Below, piece after piece: positions 1 through 8,815 of a stretch of DNA of 64,000 bases (the first letter of the stretch is position 1; each line of letters starts with the position of its first letter). Position numbers and translations under genes: made by a program. Under the pieces are notes generated by a model, which saw nothing but the letters and a program-made list of their open reading frames with translations, ran no database searches and had not been told where the DNA came from. The DNA comes from Amycolatopsis alba DSM 44262 (GTDB lineage: Bacteria > Actinomycetota > Actinomycetes > Mycobacteriales > Pseudonocardiaceae), in NCBI RefSeq assembly GCF_000384215.1, contig NZ_KB913032.1, positions 5,447,602-5,511,601 on the forward strand. The letters are read 5' to 3'.

Positions 1-1024
1 CGCCGTAGAGCCGCCCGACCAGCGTCTTCGGCGCGGTGACCGGGACCGCGCGGGCGCCGAACACCTCGGTGATCGCCCGCGCCTCCAGCAGATCGTCGGC
101 CGGTGAGCCCGCCGCGTCCGCGAAGACGACGTCGACGTCGCCCGGTCCGAGACCGGCGTCGGCGAGCGCGGCGCGGATCACCCTGGCGAGCGCGGGCGGC
201 CTCGGCGATCCCGGTCGCGGGTCCATTCCCGCCGCGTAGCCCGCCACCTCGCCGTAGGAGTGCGCGGCCCCGCGTTCGCGGTGGGCGCGGTTGCCCTCGA
301 CGATGAGGATCGCGCCGCCTTCACCCGGCAGGTAGCCCGAAGCCGCCTCGTCGAACGGCAGATAGGCGCGGCGCGGGTCGGGCTCGGTGGACAGCCTGCC
401 GTTGCTCAGCTGGGCGACCAGGGAGTACGGGCACAACGGTGCGTCGGTACCGCCCGCGACCACCACTTTGGTGTCCCCGGCGGTGAATTTCCTGGCATGG
501 CCGAGGGTGTCGAGCCCGCCCGCCTGTTCGGCGCAGATCACCCCGCAGGCGCCCCGCATGCCGTGCCGGATCGCGAGCTGCCCGGTCGTGGCCGCGTAGA
601 ACCACGCGATGGACTGGTAGGCGCTGATCCGCGGGCCGTTCTGCCACAGGCTCGCCATCTCGCGCTGGCCGAACTCGACCCCGCCGGACGAACTGGACGT
701 CAGCACGGCCATCTCGAACTCGGGGACGGTGGCCGGGTCGAGCGCCGCGTCGGCCAGCGCCTCGTGGCTGGCCACCAGCCCGGTCTGCGTCCAGAGGTCG
801 GTTTCCACCAGCAACCGGCCCGGCAGGTGATCCTCGGCGGCGAACCCGCGGAGCCGTCCCGCGTGCCGGACCGGATAACTCGCGGGATCGAAGCGGTCGA
901 TGTAGCCGATGCCGGAGCGGCCGTCGAGGGTGGCCCGCCAATGCTCCGCCGTCCCGATCCCGGTCGGTGCCACCACGCCGATCCCCGTGACGACCGGTCG
1001 ATCGGCACCAGCCGAATCGGTCAT
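1..1024 (-). CDS. Type II PKS chain-length factor (KS-beta), C-terminus cut by window edge
   Basis: This is the KS-beta subunit of an aromatic polyketide synthase, which pairs with KS-alpha and sets chain length. About 341 residues are visible; some 70 C-terminal residues lie beyond the left edge. The condensing-enzyme fold is intact, but the nucleophile loop reads CAEQAGG with Gln167 where a ketosynthase has Cys, the hallmark of a chain-length factor. The ATG at 1024 follows an AAGGTGGGG ribosome site. It is the last visible gene of a minus-strand operon starting at 7162. Oddly, its KS-alpha partner is not next to it but at 9564-10841 on the other strand. An ACP gene may lie beyond the edge; none is visible in the window. 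Confidence 0.95.
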   Translation of the reverse strand, partial: MTDSAGADRPVVTGIGVVAPTGIGTAEHWRATLDGRSGIGYIDRFDPASYPVRHAGRLRGFAAEDHLPGRLLVETDLWTQTGLVASHEALADAALDPATVPEFEMAVLTSSSSGGVEFGQREMASLWQNGPRISAYQSIAWFYAATTGQLAIRHGMRGACGVICAEQAGGLDTLGHARKFTAGDTKVVVAGGTDAPLCPYSLVAQLSNGRLSTEPDPRRAYLPFDEAASGYLPGEGGAILIVEGNRAHRERGAAHSYGEVAGYAAGMDPRPGSPRPPALARVIRAALADAGLGPGDVDVVFADAAGSPADDLLEARAITEVFGARAVPVTAPKTLVGRLYG

Positions 1025-1107
1025 GATCCCCACCTTTCGTTCTGCCTGGGTTCCGATCTTCAGCGCGGTCACTGAAGTGGTTCTCGAACGGTGCTCGACA
1101 GGTCCGC

Positions 1108-1566
1108 TCAGGCCAGCGCGGCCGTGTTCAGCCCGGCGGCGAGCACGGCGATCCCGGTGCGGACCAGATGCCAGCGGCGCCACAGCGGCCGCGGATCGGC
1201 CCAGCCGTCGGGGATCTCCGCCGGGTCGAGCCGTTTGACCACCCGGTTGATCGGCACGTTGCAGAAATGCGAGACCACCGACACCGCGGTCAAGGCGATC
1301 GCGCCCGCCCCGAAGAGCCAGGCCCGGTCCGGTACGAGAAAGGCGAGCACGACGTCGAGCACCGTCGACCCGAGCACGAGCACCGGCATCGTCGGATCCC
1401 ACCGCTTGCCGATCAGCTGATGGCTGTAGACGTACTGGGATGGCGGCATCGCGAACAGCGCGGGCAGCACGGCGAGCGCGACGGCGAACAGCACCCCGGC
1501 GATCGCGCCGCTGGTCACCGTCACCGTGCCTGCCAGCCAGCGTTCCCACGTCGGCACGGTCGTCAC
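1108..1566 (-). CDS. DUF1772 (anthrone oxygenase-like) membrane protein
   Basis: A 152-residue protein with about four hydrophobic segments, the size and layout of the DUF1772 family, which includes cofactor-free anthrone oxygenases of aromatic polyketide pathways. The conserved late segment SHFCNVPINRVVKRLDP is typical of the family. The start is the GTG at 1566, which overlaps the stop of the upstream gene as GTGA and so is probably translationally coupled. A role in oxidising a cyclised polyketide intermediate is inferred from family and neighbours. Many DUF1772 proteins have no known function, so the reaction is uncertain. Confidence 0.85.
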   Translation of the reverse strand: MTTVPTWERWLAGTVTVTSGAIAGVLFAVALAVLPALFAMPPSQYVYSHQLIGKRWDPTMPVLVLGSTVLDVVLAFLVPDRAWLFGAGAIALTAVSVVSHFCNVPINRVVKRLDPAEIPDGWADPRPLWRRWHLVRTGIAVLAAGLNTAALA

Positions 1567-2453
1567 CGCGAAGGCGGGGTGTCGCCGTGGAATCCTTCGG
1601 CGATCACGGCCGCGTCGTCGTCGCCGAAGCCGGCGTCGACCACCGTGCCGTACCGGTCCGCGGCCGCGACGGTGACCGGCATGGGCACTCCGCGCTTTGC
1701 CGCGTCCTCGCAGCCGAGCCGGAGGTCCTTGTGCATCAGCACGCTGCGGAAGGCCGCCGGCTTGTAGTCGCGTTCCCGCATGAAGCGCGCGCGGAACCCC
1801 AGGACCGGCGAATACCAGCCGCTGGCCGAGAAGACGTCCAGCATCAGCGTGCGGTCGATCCCGGCGGATTCGGCGAACTCCAGTGCTTCGGCCAGTCCCG
1901 CCGTCTGCACGCCGAGAAGGAGGTTGAAGGCGAGTTTGAGGGTGCTCGCGCGGCCGGTCTCGCCGAGCCAGCTCACCTGCTGGCCGAGCGCGTCGAACAC
2001 CGCGGAGACGTCTTCGCCGGGAGGTTCCTCCCCGGCCGCGAACACCCGCAACCGGCCCTCCCGCGCCATTTCCGGGTTGCCCATGACGCAGCTTTCGATC
2101 CGGCGCACGCCGCTTTCGGCGAGTTTCGCGGTGGCCTGTACCGAAAATCGCGGGGACACCGTGGAGGTGTCGAGCACCGTGTGCCGGGCGGTGAGCGCAC
2201 CGGCGAGATCGCCGAGCAGCACCTGGGTCACGGCGTCCTCGTCGGCGAGGCTGACCAGGACCAGCGACGCGTCCTTGACGGCTTCGGCCGCCGTGGTGGC
2301 GACTTCTGCCCCGGCCGCGCGGAGCGCTTCGGCGCGGGAGGCGGTGCGGTTGAAGACCACGACCTCGTACCGCGCGGCGAGGAGCGCGCGGACCATCCCC
2401 GAACCCATTTCCCCGAGGCCGATCGCGGCCACCCTGGTGGTCACGGCGGTCAC
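1563..2453 (-). CDS. NAD(P)-dependent oxidoreductase, 3-hydroxyisobutyrate/6-phosphogluconate dehydrogenase family
   Basis: A 296-residue two-domain dehydrogenase. The N-terminal Rossmann motif GLGEMGSGM (about residues 12-20) is followed by the family signature VFNRTASRAEAL. The helical C-terminal domain carries the segment LKLAFNLLLG, whose Lys matches the catalytic Lys of beta-hydroxyacid dehydrogenases. The GTG start at 2453 overlaps the stop of the preceding SchA/CurD-like gene (GTGA), and its own stop overlaps the next start. Enzymes of this family are not core parts of type II PKS clusters. It could act on a tailoring intermediate or on a starter or sugar-like substrate; imine reductases also belong here. 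Confidence 0.85.
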   Translation of the reverse strand: MTAVTTRVAAIGLGEMGSGMVRALLAARYEVVVFNRTASRAEALRAAGAEVATTAAEAVKDASLVLVSLADEDAVTQVLLGDLAGALTARHTVLDTSTVSPRFSVQATAKLAESGVRRIESCVMGNPEMAREGRLRVFAAGEEPPGEDVSAVFDALGQQVSWLGETGRASTLKLAFNLLLGVQTAGLAEALEFAESAGIDRTLMLDVFSASGWYSPVLGFRARFMRERDYKPAAFRSVLMHKDLRLGCEDAAKRGVPMPVTVAAADRYGTVVDAGFGDDDAAVIAEGFHGDTPPSR

Positions 2454-2830
2454 CGTGCGTTCGGGTGGTCGGCGACCGAAAGCTGGGAAACACAGCGCAT
2501 GGTCGCGTCGGCGAAGTACCGGGCGAAGCCCTCTTCGGTCACGGTCTCGCGCTGTTCCACGAGGTACGGCGCGAGCGCCTCCTCGATGAGGTGCACGCCG
2601 CGTTGCGCGCCGACATGCCTGCCCACCGCGGCGAAGTCACCTTCGTAGTGCACGATCCGCACGACGACGTCTTCCTGCACGAACACCGCCGTGCCGAGCA
2701 GACGGGCGCCTTCGTCACCGTTCCCGGCAGGCGCCTGTGGCGTCGACATCCGCTGGAACCCGGCGAAGATCTCCGCGATCCGGTCCTCGTTGCCCGGTTT
2801 GACCCGGTAGCAGATGGCCGCGTAAGGCAT
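2450..2830 (-). CDS. SchA/CurD-like polyketide protein (first of two)
   Basis: A 126-residue protein of the SchA/CurD-like family, found in spore-pigment and other type II PKS clusters and probably cyclase- or monooxygenase-like (ferredoxin-like fold). It starts MPYAAICYRVKPG and ends with a C-terminal segment of about 40 residues (EEGFARYFADATMRCVSQL) that is closely echoed in the paralogue at 6779-7162. The ATG at 2830 overlaps the ketoreductase stop (TGATG), and a GGAGGAG ribosome site lies inside the end of that gene. The family has no settled biochemical role, so the function is by association. Confidence 0.88.
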   Translation of the reverse strand: MPYAAICYRVKPGNEDRIAEIFAGFQRMSTPQAPAGNGDEGARLLGTAVFVQEDVVVRIVHYEGDFAAVGRHVGAQRGVHLIEEALAPYLVEQRETVTEEGFARYFADATMRCVSQLSVADHPNAR

Positions 2831-3567
2831 CAGACTCCTCCGTCCACGTTGAGAGTGATCCCGCTGATGTAGGCCGACGTGTCCCCGGCGAGGAACAGGA
2901 CCGCCCCGGCGACGTCGTCGGGCTGGCAGATCCGGCCGAGCGCGGTCATCCCGACGATGCGGCCGACGGCCTCCGGCGGCAGCCCGGCGCCGGGCTCGGT
3001 CTCGGTGAGCCCCGGTGCGACGGCGTTGACGCGGATCCCGCGCGGGCCCAGTTCCTTGCACAGCGCACGGGTGAAACCGATCAGCGCGGCCTTCGAGGTG
3101 GTGTAGTGGACACCGTTCGCCCGTCCGCGCAGCGCCACCGAGGAGCCGACGGTGATCACCGAAGCGCCGTCGGCCAGCGCGCCCGTGACAGCGTGGGTCA
3201 CGTGGTAGACGCTGTTCACGTTGTGATCCATCACCCGCTGCCATTCGGAGGGGGTGAGCTCGGCGAAGGACACAACGCCGTCCACGCCGACGTTGTTCAC
3301 CAGCACGTCGACCGTGCCCAGCGTCTCGGCCGCCGCGGCCGCGAGGGCCGCCGCGCCGGTCTCGTTCGTGACGTCGGCCCGCACCACGCGGTGCGTCCCG
3401 CCGAGCCGCTCCAGTTCCTTTTCCAGCGAGGCGGCGGCCTCCTCGTCTTCGCGGTAGCAGGTGACCACGGAGGCGCCAGCCGCCGCGAACGCGAGCACGG
3501 TCGCGCGGCCGATGCCCTTCGTGCCGCCGGTCGCCAGTACCTTCTTGCCGTCCAGTCCTTGGTGCAT
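2830..3567 (-). CDS. 3-oxoacyl-ACP reductase-type ketoreductase (SDR)
   Basis: A 245-residue classical short-chain dehydrogenase. The cofactor motif TGGTKGIG is at residues 13-20, NNVG at 91-94, and the catalytic set Ser142/143, Tyr155 and Lys159 is complete. It ends in the usual ISGITLNVDGGV. In a type II PKS operon this is most likely the ketoreductase acting on the nascent poly-beta-ketone or a cyclised product. A housekeeping FabG role is less likely given the surroundings. It is separated by only 34 bases from the transporter upstream and overlaps the next gene by one base. Confidence 0.93.
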   Translation of the reverse strand: MHQGLDGKKVLATGGTKGIGRATVLAFAAAGASVVTCYREDEEAAASLEKELERLGGTHRVVRADVTNETGAAALAAAAAETLGTVDVLVNNVGVDGVVSFAELTPSEWQRVMDHNVNSVYHVTHAVTGALADGASVITVGSSVALRGRANGVHYTTSKAALIGFTRALCKELGPRGIRVNAVAPGLTETEPGAGLPPEAVGRIVGMTALGRICQPDDVAGAVLFLAGDTSAYISGITLNVDGGV

Positions 3568-3601
3568 CCGTCGGTCCTTTCGCGAGGTTCGGTAGCGGGG
3601 G

Positions 3602-5131
3602 TCAGTCCTGCAATGTGCGCGAAGCAGCGGGAGACTCGATCGGCCGCGGGACCTCGTACTCGCCGGGGTCGTGGCGCAGCGCCGTGGTCAGGCGGCGGCG
3701 GCTTCGCAGGAACAACAGTCCGGTGAGGACACCGGCCGTGCCGAGGCCGAGGTAGTAGTACTGCTCCGGGATCAGTTGCAGGAGGCGGAGCAGGGCGGCG
3801 CCGATCGCACTGCCGAGACCGGCGAAAAGCCAGTAGAGGCCGAGCATCCTGGCGGTGAACGAACGCGGCAGGACATCCGCGGTCGCCGCGATGCTGACCG
3901 CCGCGATCACCAGCTCGCCCAGCGCCGAGACCAGGTACGCGCCGACCAGCCAGAGCGGGGAGACCTTGGCGCCGCCCGCGGTCTGGCCCGCGGCGATCGC
4001 CATGGTCAGGAAACCGGCGCCGATCAGGCAGAGCCCGATCGCGAACTTCACCGCGACGTTGTGCCGCCGTCCGAGCCGGGGCAGCAGCCGCGCGATCACG
4101 GGGGCGAACACCAGTGTGAACAGCGGGATCACCGACTGCAGCCAGCTCGCCGGGACGAGGAAACCGGCGAAGTCGCGGCGCACGTGATCGCGGGCGAACA
4201 GGGTGAGCAGCGAGCCGGAGTAGGCGAAGATCATCCAGAACAGGGCGGCCCCGCAGAACACCGTGAGGAACGCGGTGAGCCGTCGCCGGTCCGCGCCGGT
4301 GAGTGCCGGATTCCGGTGCAGCGAACGGAAACCCGTGACGGTCGCGACCAGCAGCAGTACCGCCGCCGCGCCGACGAGGGTGCGGACGCTCAGCACGTCC
4401 GCGATCGCGGCGCACACCGTGGCGACGGCCGCGAGGCCGAGTACCAGCCCGGTCCGGCGGAGCACCCGTCCCCGTTCGGCCGGGGTGAGCCCGGCGCGCG
4501 GGGCGAGGCCGACGCTCCCGAACCGGTTCGCCGCGGTGGCGATCCTCGCGCCGGTCAGCGCCATCGCCGCGGCGCACAGCAGGAACGCGGCCGACCAGGA
4601 GACCCGTTCGCCGAGCCAGCCACAGACCAGCGGGGCGAGCAGGGAGGAGACCTGGGTCGCGACGAACATCAGCGAGATACCGGACTCCCGGCCCCGGCCG
4701 TCTCCGAACATCAGGTTGACCATGGCCTGGTGGTTCGGTTTGAACACGGCGTTGCCGACCGCCAGCAGCCCGAGCCCGGCCGCGGCCGGCAGTCCCGCGC
4801 CCAGCGCGACGAACCCCGCGGCGCTCAGCGCGCATCCGGTGAGCATCGCCCGCCGGGCGCCGAGCACCCGGTCGCCGAGCCAGCCGCCCGCCAGCGACAG
4901 CATGTAGGTGAACGCGATCCAAGCGCCGAACAGCGCGGCCGCGTCGACGCCGAGGGCCAGCCCGCCCGTGCTCACCGGTGCGGCCGCGTACAACACCAGA
5001 ACCGCTTGCAGACCGTAGAAACCGAAGCGCTCCAGCAGATCCGCGGAGAACAACCTGGAGTACCAGGCCGGCATCCGGAACAAGGTGACCGGCCGGTCAC
5101 CGGGTTCCGGTTCGGCCGGGGACACCATCAC
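3602..5131 (-). CDS. POT/PTR2-family proton-coupled transporter
   Basis: A 509-residue MFS protein with about 12-14 membrane segments. Family signatures are visible: ERFGFYG near the start of helix 1, GGWLGDRVLGARR after helix 2, and NAVFKPNHQAMV around helices 4-5. POT carriers usually import di- and tripeptides with protons, but homologues in biosynthetic clusters are often assigned to product efflux or resistance. Two starts are possible, GTG at 5131 or ATG at 5128, both overlapping the stop of the monooxygenase gene. Its cytoplasmic C-terminus is short and basic. Export of the polyketide is an inference. Confidence 0.9.
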   Translation of the reverse strand: MMVSPAEPEPGDRPVTLFRMPAWYSRLFSADLLERFGFYGLQAVLVLYAAAPVSTGGLALGVDAAALFGAWIAFTYMLSLAGGWLGDRVLGARRAMLTGCALSAAGFVALGAGLPAAAGLGLLAVGNAVFKPNHQAMVNLMFGDGRGRESGISLMFVATQVSSLLAPLVCGWLGERVSWSAAFLLCAAAMALTGARIATAANRFGSVGLAPRAGLTPAERGRVLRRTGLVLGLAAVATVCAAIADVLSVRTLVGAAAVLLLVATVTGFRSLHRNPALTGADRRRLTAFLTVFCGAALFWMIFAYSGSLLTLFARDHVRRDFAGFLVPASWLQSVIPLFTLVFAPVIARLLPRLGRRHNVAVKFAIGLCLIGAGFLTMAIAAGQTAGGAKVSPLWLVGAYLVSALGELVIAAVSIAATADVLPRSFTARMLGLYWLFAGLGSAIGAALLRLLQLIPEQYYYLGLGTAGVLTGLLFLRSRRRLTTALRHDPGEYEVPRPIESPAASRTLQD

Positions 5132-6732
5132 GGCCTCCCCGTCGCGGCGGCGAGCGCCGCGCGCAACGCGTCTTCGGCGGTGGCGGGGCTGTCAGCGGTG
5201 CGCCACGCCACGAAGGCGTCGGGGCGGACCAGGACGGCCCCGTGCTCCGGAACCCCATGCGCGGCACCGAAAGTGCCCTGCTCCGGGCGAAGGTCGCCGC
5301 CCTCGGCGAGGACGTGGCCGCGCACCGGCACGCCGAGCAGTTTGCCCGCCCGGTCCGCCGCTTCCAGCCAGCCGCTGTCACGGGAACCCGTCAGCAGCAC
5401 GAAATCGTCGAAGTAGAGGTCGATCGTGGACAGTCGTTCGCCGTCGCGGTCGAGCCAGCAATGCGGCGCACGGGTGCCGGGGCTGCCGGTCAGTTCGAGT
5501 TCGGGCGCGAGCACCGGCGCGTCTTCGGGCACACCGGTGATCGCGGCCGAGCGGTACCGGTAGCCGAGGGTGACGATGACGTCGTCGACCATCTTCGCGG
5601 CGGTCTCTTCGTCGGCGTGCCCGTGGCGGATCCGGTTGCGGACCATGGCCTGGCTCGCCATCGCGTCACCGACCAGCCGCCGCTCGGCGTCGTAGGAGTC
5701 GAGCAGCGGCTCTTCCGCCGTCCCGGCCAGCACCGCCGCCAGCTTCCACGCGAGGTTGTGCGCGTCGTGGATCCCGGTGTTGGCACCGAAACCGCCGGCG
5801 GGCGGGTGCACGTGCGCGGCGTCGCCCGCGAGGAAGATCCGGTCGGCGCGGAAGGTCTCGGCGACCAGCTGCGCGCCCCGCCACGGCACCTTGGCCATGA
5901 TCTCGACGTCCATCTCGGGCCTGCCCGACGCGGTGCGGATGATTTCGCGGCAGCGGTCGTCGGTGAAGTCCGCGCGCGTCTCGCCCTTGTCCGGGAAGTA
6001 CAGCGGCGCCGCCAGCCAGGGGTCGCAACCGTGCAGCCGGGACAGTCCCATCAGGGTGCCGGGGGCCGCGGTCGCGTAGCAGAGGATGAACTTCCGGTGG
6101 GCCAGCATGGTTTCCAGCTCCGGGGCCCGGAAGTAGATCGACATCGCGTCGAATACGGTGCCCATCCCGGTCCGCTCGACACCGAGCAGGCCGCGGGTGG
6201 TGCTGTTCGCGCCGTCCGCGCCGATCAGATACCGCGCCCGGACCCGCAGCGGCTGCCCGTTCTCTTCGAGCTCCGCGGTCACCCCGGTCGCGTCCTGGCT
6301 GAACGAGACCAGGCTGGTGCTGTGCTTCAGGGTGCCGCCGGTGCCGGTGACCAGCCCCGCGAGCACCCGCTCGTACCGGTCCTGCCCGCAGCCCATCACC
6401 CGTTCCGGGCTGATGTGCTCCCCGTCCAGCGAGGGCGCTTCGAGGGTCACCGCGTCGTCGATTTCGGCGAACGTCCTGGTCTGGATGATGCCGCCCTCGA
6501 AGTAGGGATGCGAGTCACCCATCTCCAGCGCGCGGATCTTCGAGACGAAGCCCGCCGCGCGGAACAGTTCCATCGTGCGGGCCTGGAGGCCGGGCGCCCT
6601 CGGCAGGGTCGAGGTGCCGTCTCGCCGCTCGACGACGAGCGCTTTCACCCCGTGCCGCCCGAGGAACGCCGCGGCGGAGAGGCCGACCGGCCCGGCGCCG
6701 ACGATCAGCACTGGTACAGCGATTTCCTGCAT
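5128..6732 (-). CDS. FAD-dependent aromatic hydroxylase (PgaE/MtmOII type)
   Basis: A 534-residue class A flavoprotein monooxygenase. It has the FAD dinucleotide motif GAGPVG at residues 12-17, the DG motif GADGANS, and the GD motif with LAGDAAHVHPPAGGFGANTG. The thioredoxin-like C-terminal domain typical of polyketide hydroxylases follows. Such enzymes use NAD(P)H and O2 to hydroxylate or rearrange polycyclic aromatic intermediates. The start at 6732 (MQEIAVPVLIVGAG) puts the Rossmann strand at the N-terminus; an in-frame upstream extension to 6927 overlaps the neighbouring SchA/CurD gene and is rejected. It ends by overlapping the transporter gene. Confidence 0.94.
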   Translation of the reverse strand: MQEIAVPVLIVGAGPVGLSAAAFLGRHGVKALVVERRDGTSTLPRAPGLQARTMELFRAAGFVSKIRALEMGDSHPYFEGGIIQTRTFAEIDDAVTLEAPSLDGEHISPERVMGCGQDRYERVLAGLVTGTGGTLKHSTSLVSFSQDATGVTAELEENGQPLRVRARYLIGADGANSTTRGLLGVERTGMGTVFDAMSIYFRAPELETMLAHRKFILCYATAAPGTLMGLSRLHGCDPWLAAPLYFPDKGETRADFTDDRCREIIRTASGRPEMDVEIMAKVPWRGAQLVAETFRADRIFLAGDAAHVHPPAGGFGANTGIHDAHNLAWKLAAVLAGTAEEPLLDSYDAERRLVGDAMASQAMVRNRIRHGHADEETAAKMVDDVIVTLGYRYRSAAITGVPEDAPVLAPELELTGSPGTRAPHCWLDRDGERLSTIDLYFDDFVLLTGSRDSGWLEAADRAGKLLGVPVRGHVLAEGGDLRPEQGTFGAAHGVPEHGAVLVRPDAFVAWRTADSPATAEDALRAALAAATGRP

Positions 6733-6778
6733 GGTTGGTTCCTTCGTTCGACCTTGGACGGGGAGTGTCGCCGTGGGT

Positions 6779-7162
6779 TCAGGAAGAAGCGGCGGCCTTC
6801 GGCAGGGAAAGCTGGGTGACACTGCGGAGCAGGCTGGCCGTGAAGGTGCGCACGAAACCCTCTTCGGTGTCCGTGTCACGGGGCGTCCGCAGGTACGGCT
6901 TGAGCTTGCGTTCGACCTCGCGGACACCGGGCTGGGCGGCCATGAACTTCGCGATCGCGGTGAGGTCGCCTTCGTACTCGATGAAGCGCACCAGCAGTCC
7001 GTCGCGGATGAACACGGCGGTGCTCAGGATGCGGCTCGGTGTGCCGTCCGGGGCCGCGGACGGCACCTTCGAGGTGTCCGGCCTGCGGAAGTCGGCGAAC
7101 ACCTCGACGAGCTCGTCCTCGAACCCGTTCTTGACGTCGTAGCTGATCGCGGCGAAGGGCAT
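6779..7162 (-). CDS. SchA/CurD-like polyketide protein (second of two)
   Basis: A 127-residue paralogue of the protein at 2450-2830. Both begin MP(Y/F)AAI, share a central VR(I/F)(V/I)(H/E)YEGD segment, and have a C-terminal EEGF...R...SQLS stretch. It is the first gene of the minus-strand arm, so its promoter lies in the 144-base gap shared with padR. The ATG at 7162 has a GAGGAG ribosome site. Two different SchA/CurD proteins in one cluster suggests either a heteromer or two successive cyclisation/oxidation steps; the sequence alone does not decide. Confidence 0.88.
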   Translation of the reverse strand: MPFAAISYDVKNGFEDELVEVFADFRRPDTSKVPSAAPDGTPSRILSTAVFIRDGLLVRFIEYEGDLTAIAKFMAAQPGVREVERKLKPYLRTPRDTDTEEGFVRTFTASLLRSVTQLSLPKAAASS

Positions 7163-7293
7163 CGGGACTCCTCGTGAGCTGTCCGGGGCGGAGCCCAAAC
7201 CGTGTGACAGGAGGCTGGAGAGAGACTCAAGCGGCTGTCTCGGCATTTCCGGAGCGGCCAGGAGGATCGGTGTCCGATGTAATGTTTCTGTTA

Positions 7294-7305
7294 TGATTAT
7301 AATCA
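7294..7305. promoter_or_regulatory. Candidate PadR operator (perfect palindrome)
   Basis: TGATTATAATCA is a perfect 12-bp palindrome in a markedly AT-rich patch (about 7272-7305) of otherwise GC-rich DNA. It sits immediately before the GTG start of padR and within the divergent promoter region for the SchA/CurD operon. PadR regulators commonly repress their own gene and a divergent target through such dyads. Binding is inferred from position and symmetry only. Confidence 0.5.
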
Positions 7306-7306
7306 G

Positions 7307-7930
7307 GTGGTGATCGAACACTCGAAGGACGAGGAAACAGACACGGCGACGGTCCGCCGCTCCCCGCTGGCCATGGCCGTCCTGCTTCTGCTCGCCGTCG
7401 AGCCCAAGCATCCGTACGGGCTGCGTCAGCGGATTCTCGAATGGGAGAAGGACCGCGTCATCAACGTCAGCCAGCGGAACGCCATCTACCAGACGATGCG
7501 CAGGCTGGAGCGGCACGGGCTGATCACCGTGCACGAGACGACCAAGCACGAGAACCGGCCGGAACGCACCGTCTTCCGCACCACCGAGCGCGGCGTCCAG
7601 CTGTCCAAGGAATGGGTGCGTGACATGCTGCGCATCCCCGCCGTGGAGTACCCGGAGTTCCCGGCCGCGCTGGCGTTCATCGCGTCGATCTCGCGATCCG
7701 ACGCGATGGCCGCGCTGAACGAGCGGCTCGAGACCTGCGAGCGGAACCTCGCCGAGTTCGAGGCCGAGGTCAACGCCCGGCTCGCCGACTTCGGCGGCTC
7801 ACTGGACCCGATCCACCTCGTCGACACGGACTACCAGCGGACCATGGCGAGCGCCGAGATCTCCTGGCTGCGCGGGATGATCGAAAAGCTGGAAGCCGCC
7901 CAGCAGGTCGGGGTCGACGGCGGCGCCTGA
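7307..7930 (+). CDS. PadR-family transcriptional regulator
   Basis: A 207-residue protein with an N-terminal PadR winged helix (SPLAMAVLLLLAVEPKHPYGLRQRI, about residues 19-43) and a wing segment ending FRTTERG. The C-terminal half is helical with Glu/Leu repeats, as in the dimerisation domain of subfamily-1 PadR proteins. It is divergent from the minus-strand arm and heads the plus-strand arm, so it probably controls both. The GTG at 7307 is the annotated start. A second GTG follows at once and an equally plausible start lies three bases on. A phenolic pathway intermediate as ligand would fit the family but is inferred. Confidence 0.9.
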   Translation: MVIEHSKDEETDTATVRRSPLAMAVLLLLAVEPKHPYGLRQRILEWEKDRVINVSQRNAIYQTMRRLERHGLITVHETTKHENRPERTVFRTTERGVQLSKEWVRDMLRIPAVEYPEFPAALAFIASISRSDAMAALNERLETCERNLAEFEAEVNARLADFGGSLDPIHLVDTDYQRTMASAEISWLRGMIEKLEAAQQVGVDGGA

Positions 7931-8019
7931 CCCCGGCTTCGACCAGGGGCCGACCCGCGATCCAGCCGCTCTGTCCAGCATCGGACGCGTCAGCTTCGCC
8001 GACGCGATCCGGAGCCCCC

Positions 8020-8736
8020 ATGAACGGCACGAGCACCGCCCTGAACGAACGCCGCCCGAAGGTCCGCACCGCCCTGGTCACCGGCGCCAACCGGGGCCTC
8101 GGCGCGGCGGTGGCCGCCGAACTGCACCGGCGGGGTTTCGAGGTCGTCGTAAGCGCCCGTGACGAAGCGCAGGCGCGGGAAACCGCGGCCGCGCTGGGCG
8201 AGGACGTCCGGTACCTCCAGCTGGACGTCACCGACCCGGTGTCCGTGGCCGCCGCCGCGCGTGCCCTGCCCGAGGTGGACGTCCTGGTCTCCAACGCGGG
8301 CGTGATGCTCGACACCGGCGCCGACCCGCTGACCGTCACGCCGGAACTGGTCGAGCGCACCCTGTCGGTGAACCTCATCGGCTCCTGGCGGGTCGCCCAG
8401 GCCTTCCTGCCCGTCATGATCGACCGGGGCTGGGGCCGCCTGGTGTTCGTCTCCAGCGCGACCGGTTCCTTCACCGCGGGCCTGTTCATCGGCTGCCCGG
8501 CGTACTCGGTGTCGAAAGCCGCGCTCAACGGCCTCACCCAGATGCTCGCCGCGCACACCGAAGGCACCGGCGTGCTGGTGAACGCCGTCAACCCCGGTCA
8601 GACCAAGACCAGGATGATGCCGTCGGCGACCAGGACGGCCGAGGAGTCCGCCGTGGCCATCGCCGACGCGGTGACGCTGCCCGACGACGGGCCCACCGGC
8701 ACCTTCCGCCGAGGTGACCGGCTGATCGGCTGGTGA
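8020..8736 (+). CDS. Short-chain dehydrogenase (carbonyl reductase-like)
   Basis: A 238-residue SDR with TGANRGLG near residue 21, SNAGV in the mid-sheet, and a Ser...Tyr-x-x-x-Lys set (VSSATG and AYSVSKAAL). The tail after NPGQTKTRM is short, as in carbonyl-reductase-like SDRs. It lies between padR and the cyclase genes and probably reduces a ketone of the polyketide. It is distinct from the FabG-like ketoreductase at 2830-3567, so the cluster has two separate reductases. Confidence 0.88.
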   Translation: MNGTSTALNERRPKVRTALVTGANRGLGAAVAAELHRRGFEVVVSARDEAQARETAAALGEDVRYLQLDVTDPVSVAAAARALPEVDVLVSNAGVMLDTGADPLTVTPELVERTLSVNLIGSWRVAQAFLPVMIDRGWGRLVFVSSATGSFTAGLFIGCPAYSVSKAALNGLTQMLAAHTEGTGVLVNAVNPGQTKTRMMPSATRTAEESAVAIADAVTLPDDGPTGTFRRGDRLIGW

Positions 8737-8815
8737 GCCAGGTTCGAGCCGGATTCCAGCTCCCGTGTGTCAGATCGGATCACGTCAGTTCCCAGGCCGC
8801 TTCTAGGAGGACGCC

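Noticed and set aside
260..1075. Plus-strand frame opposite the chain-length factor
   Set aside because: Antisense to a clearly conserved gene; no recognisable protein features.
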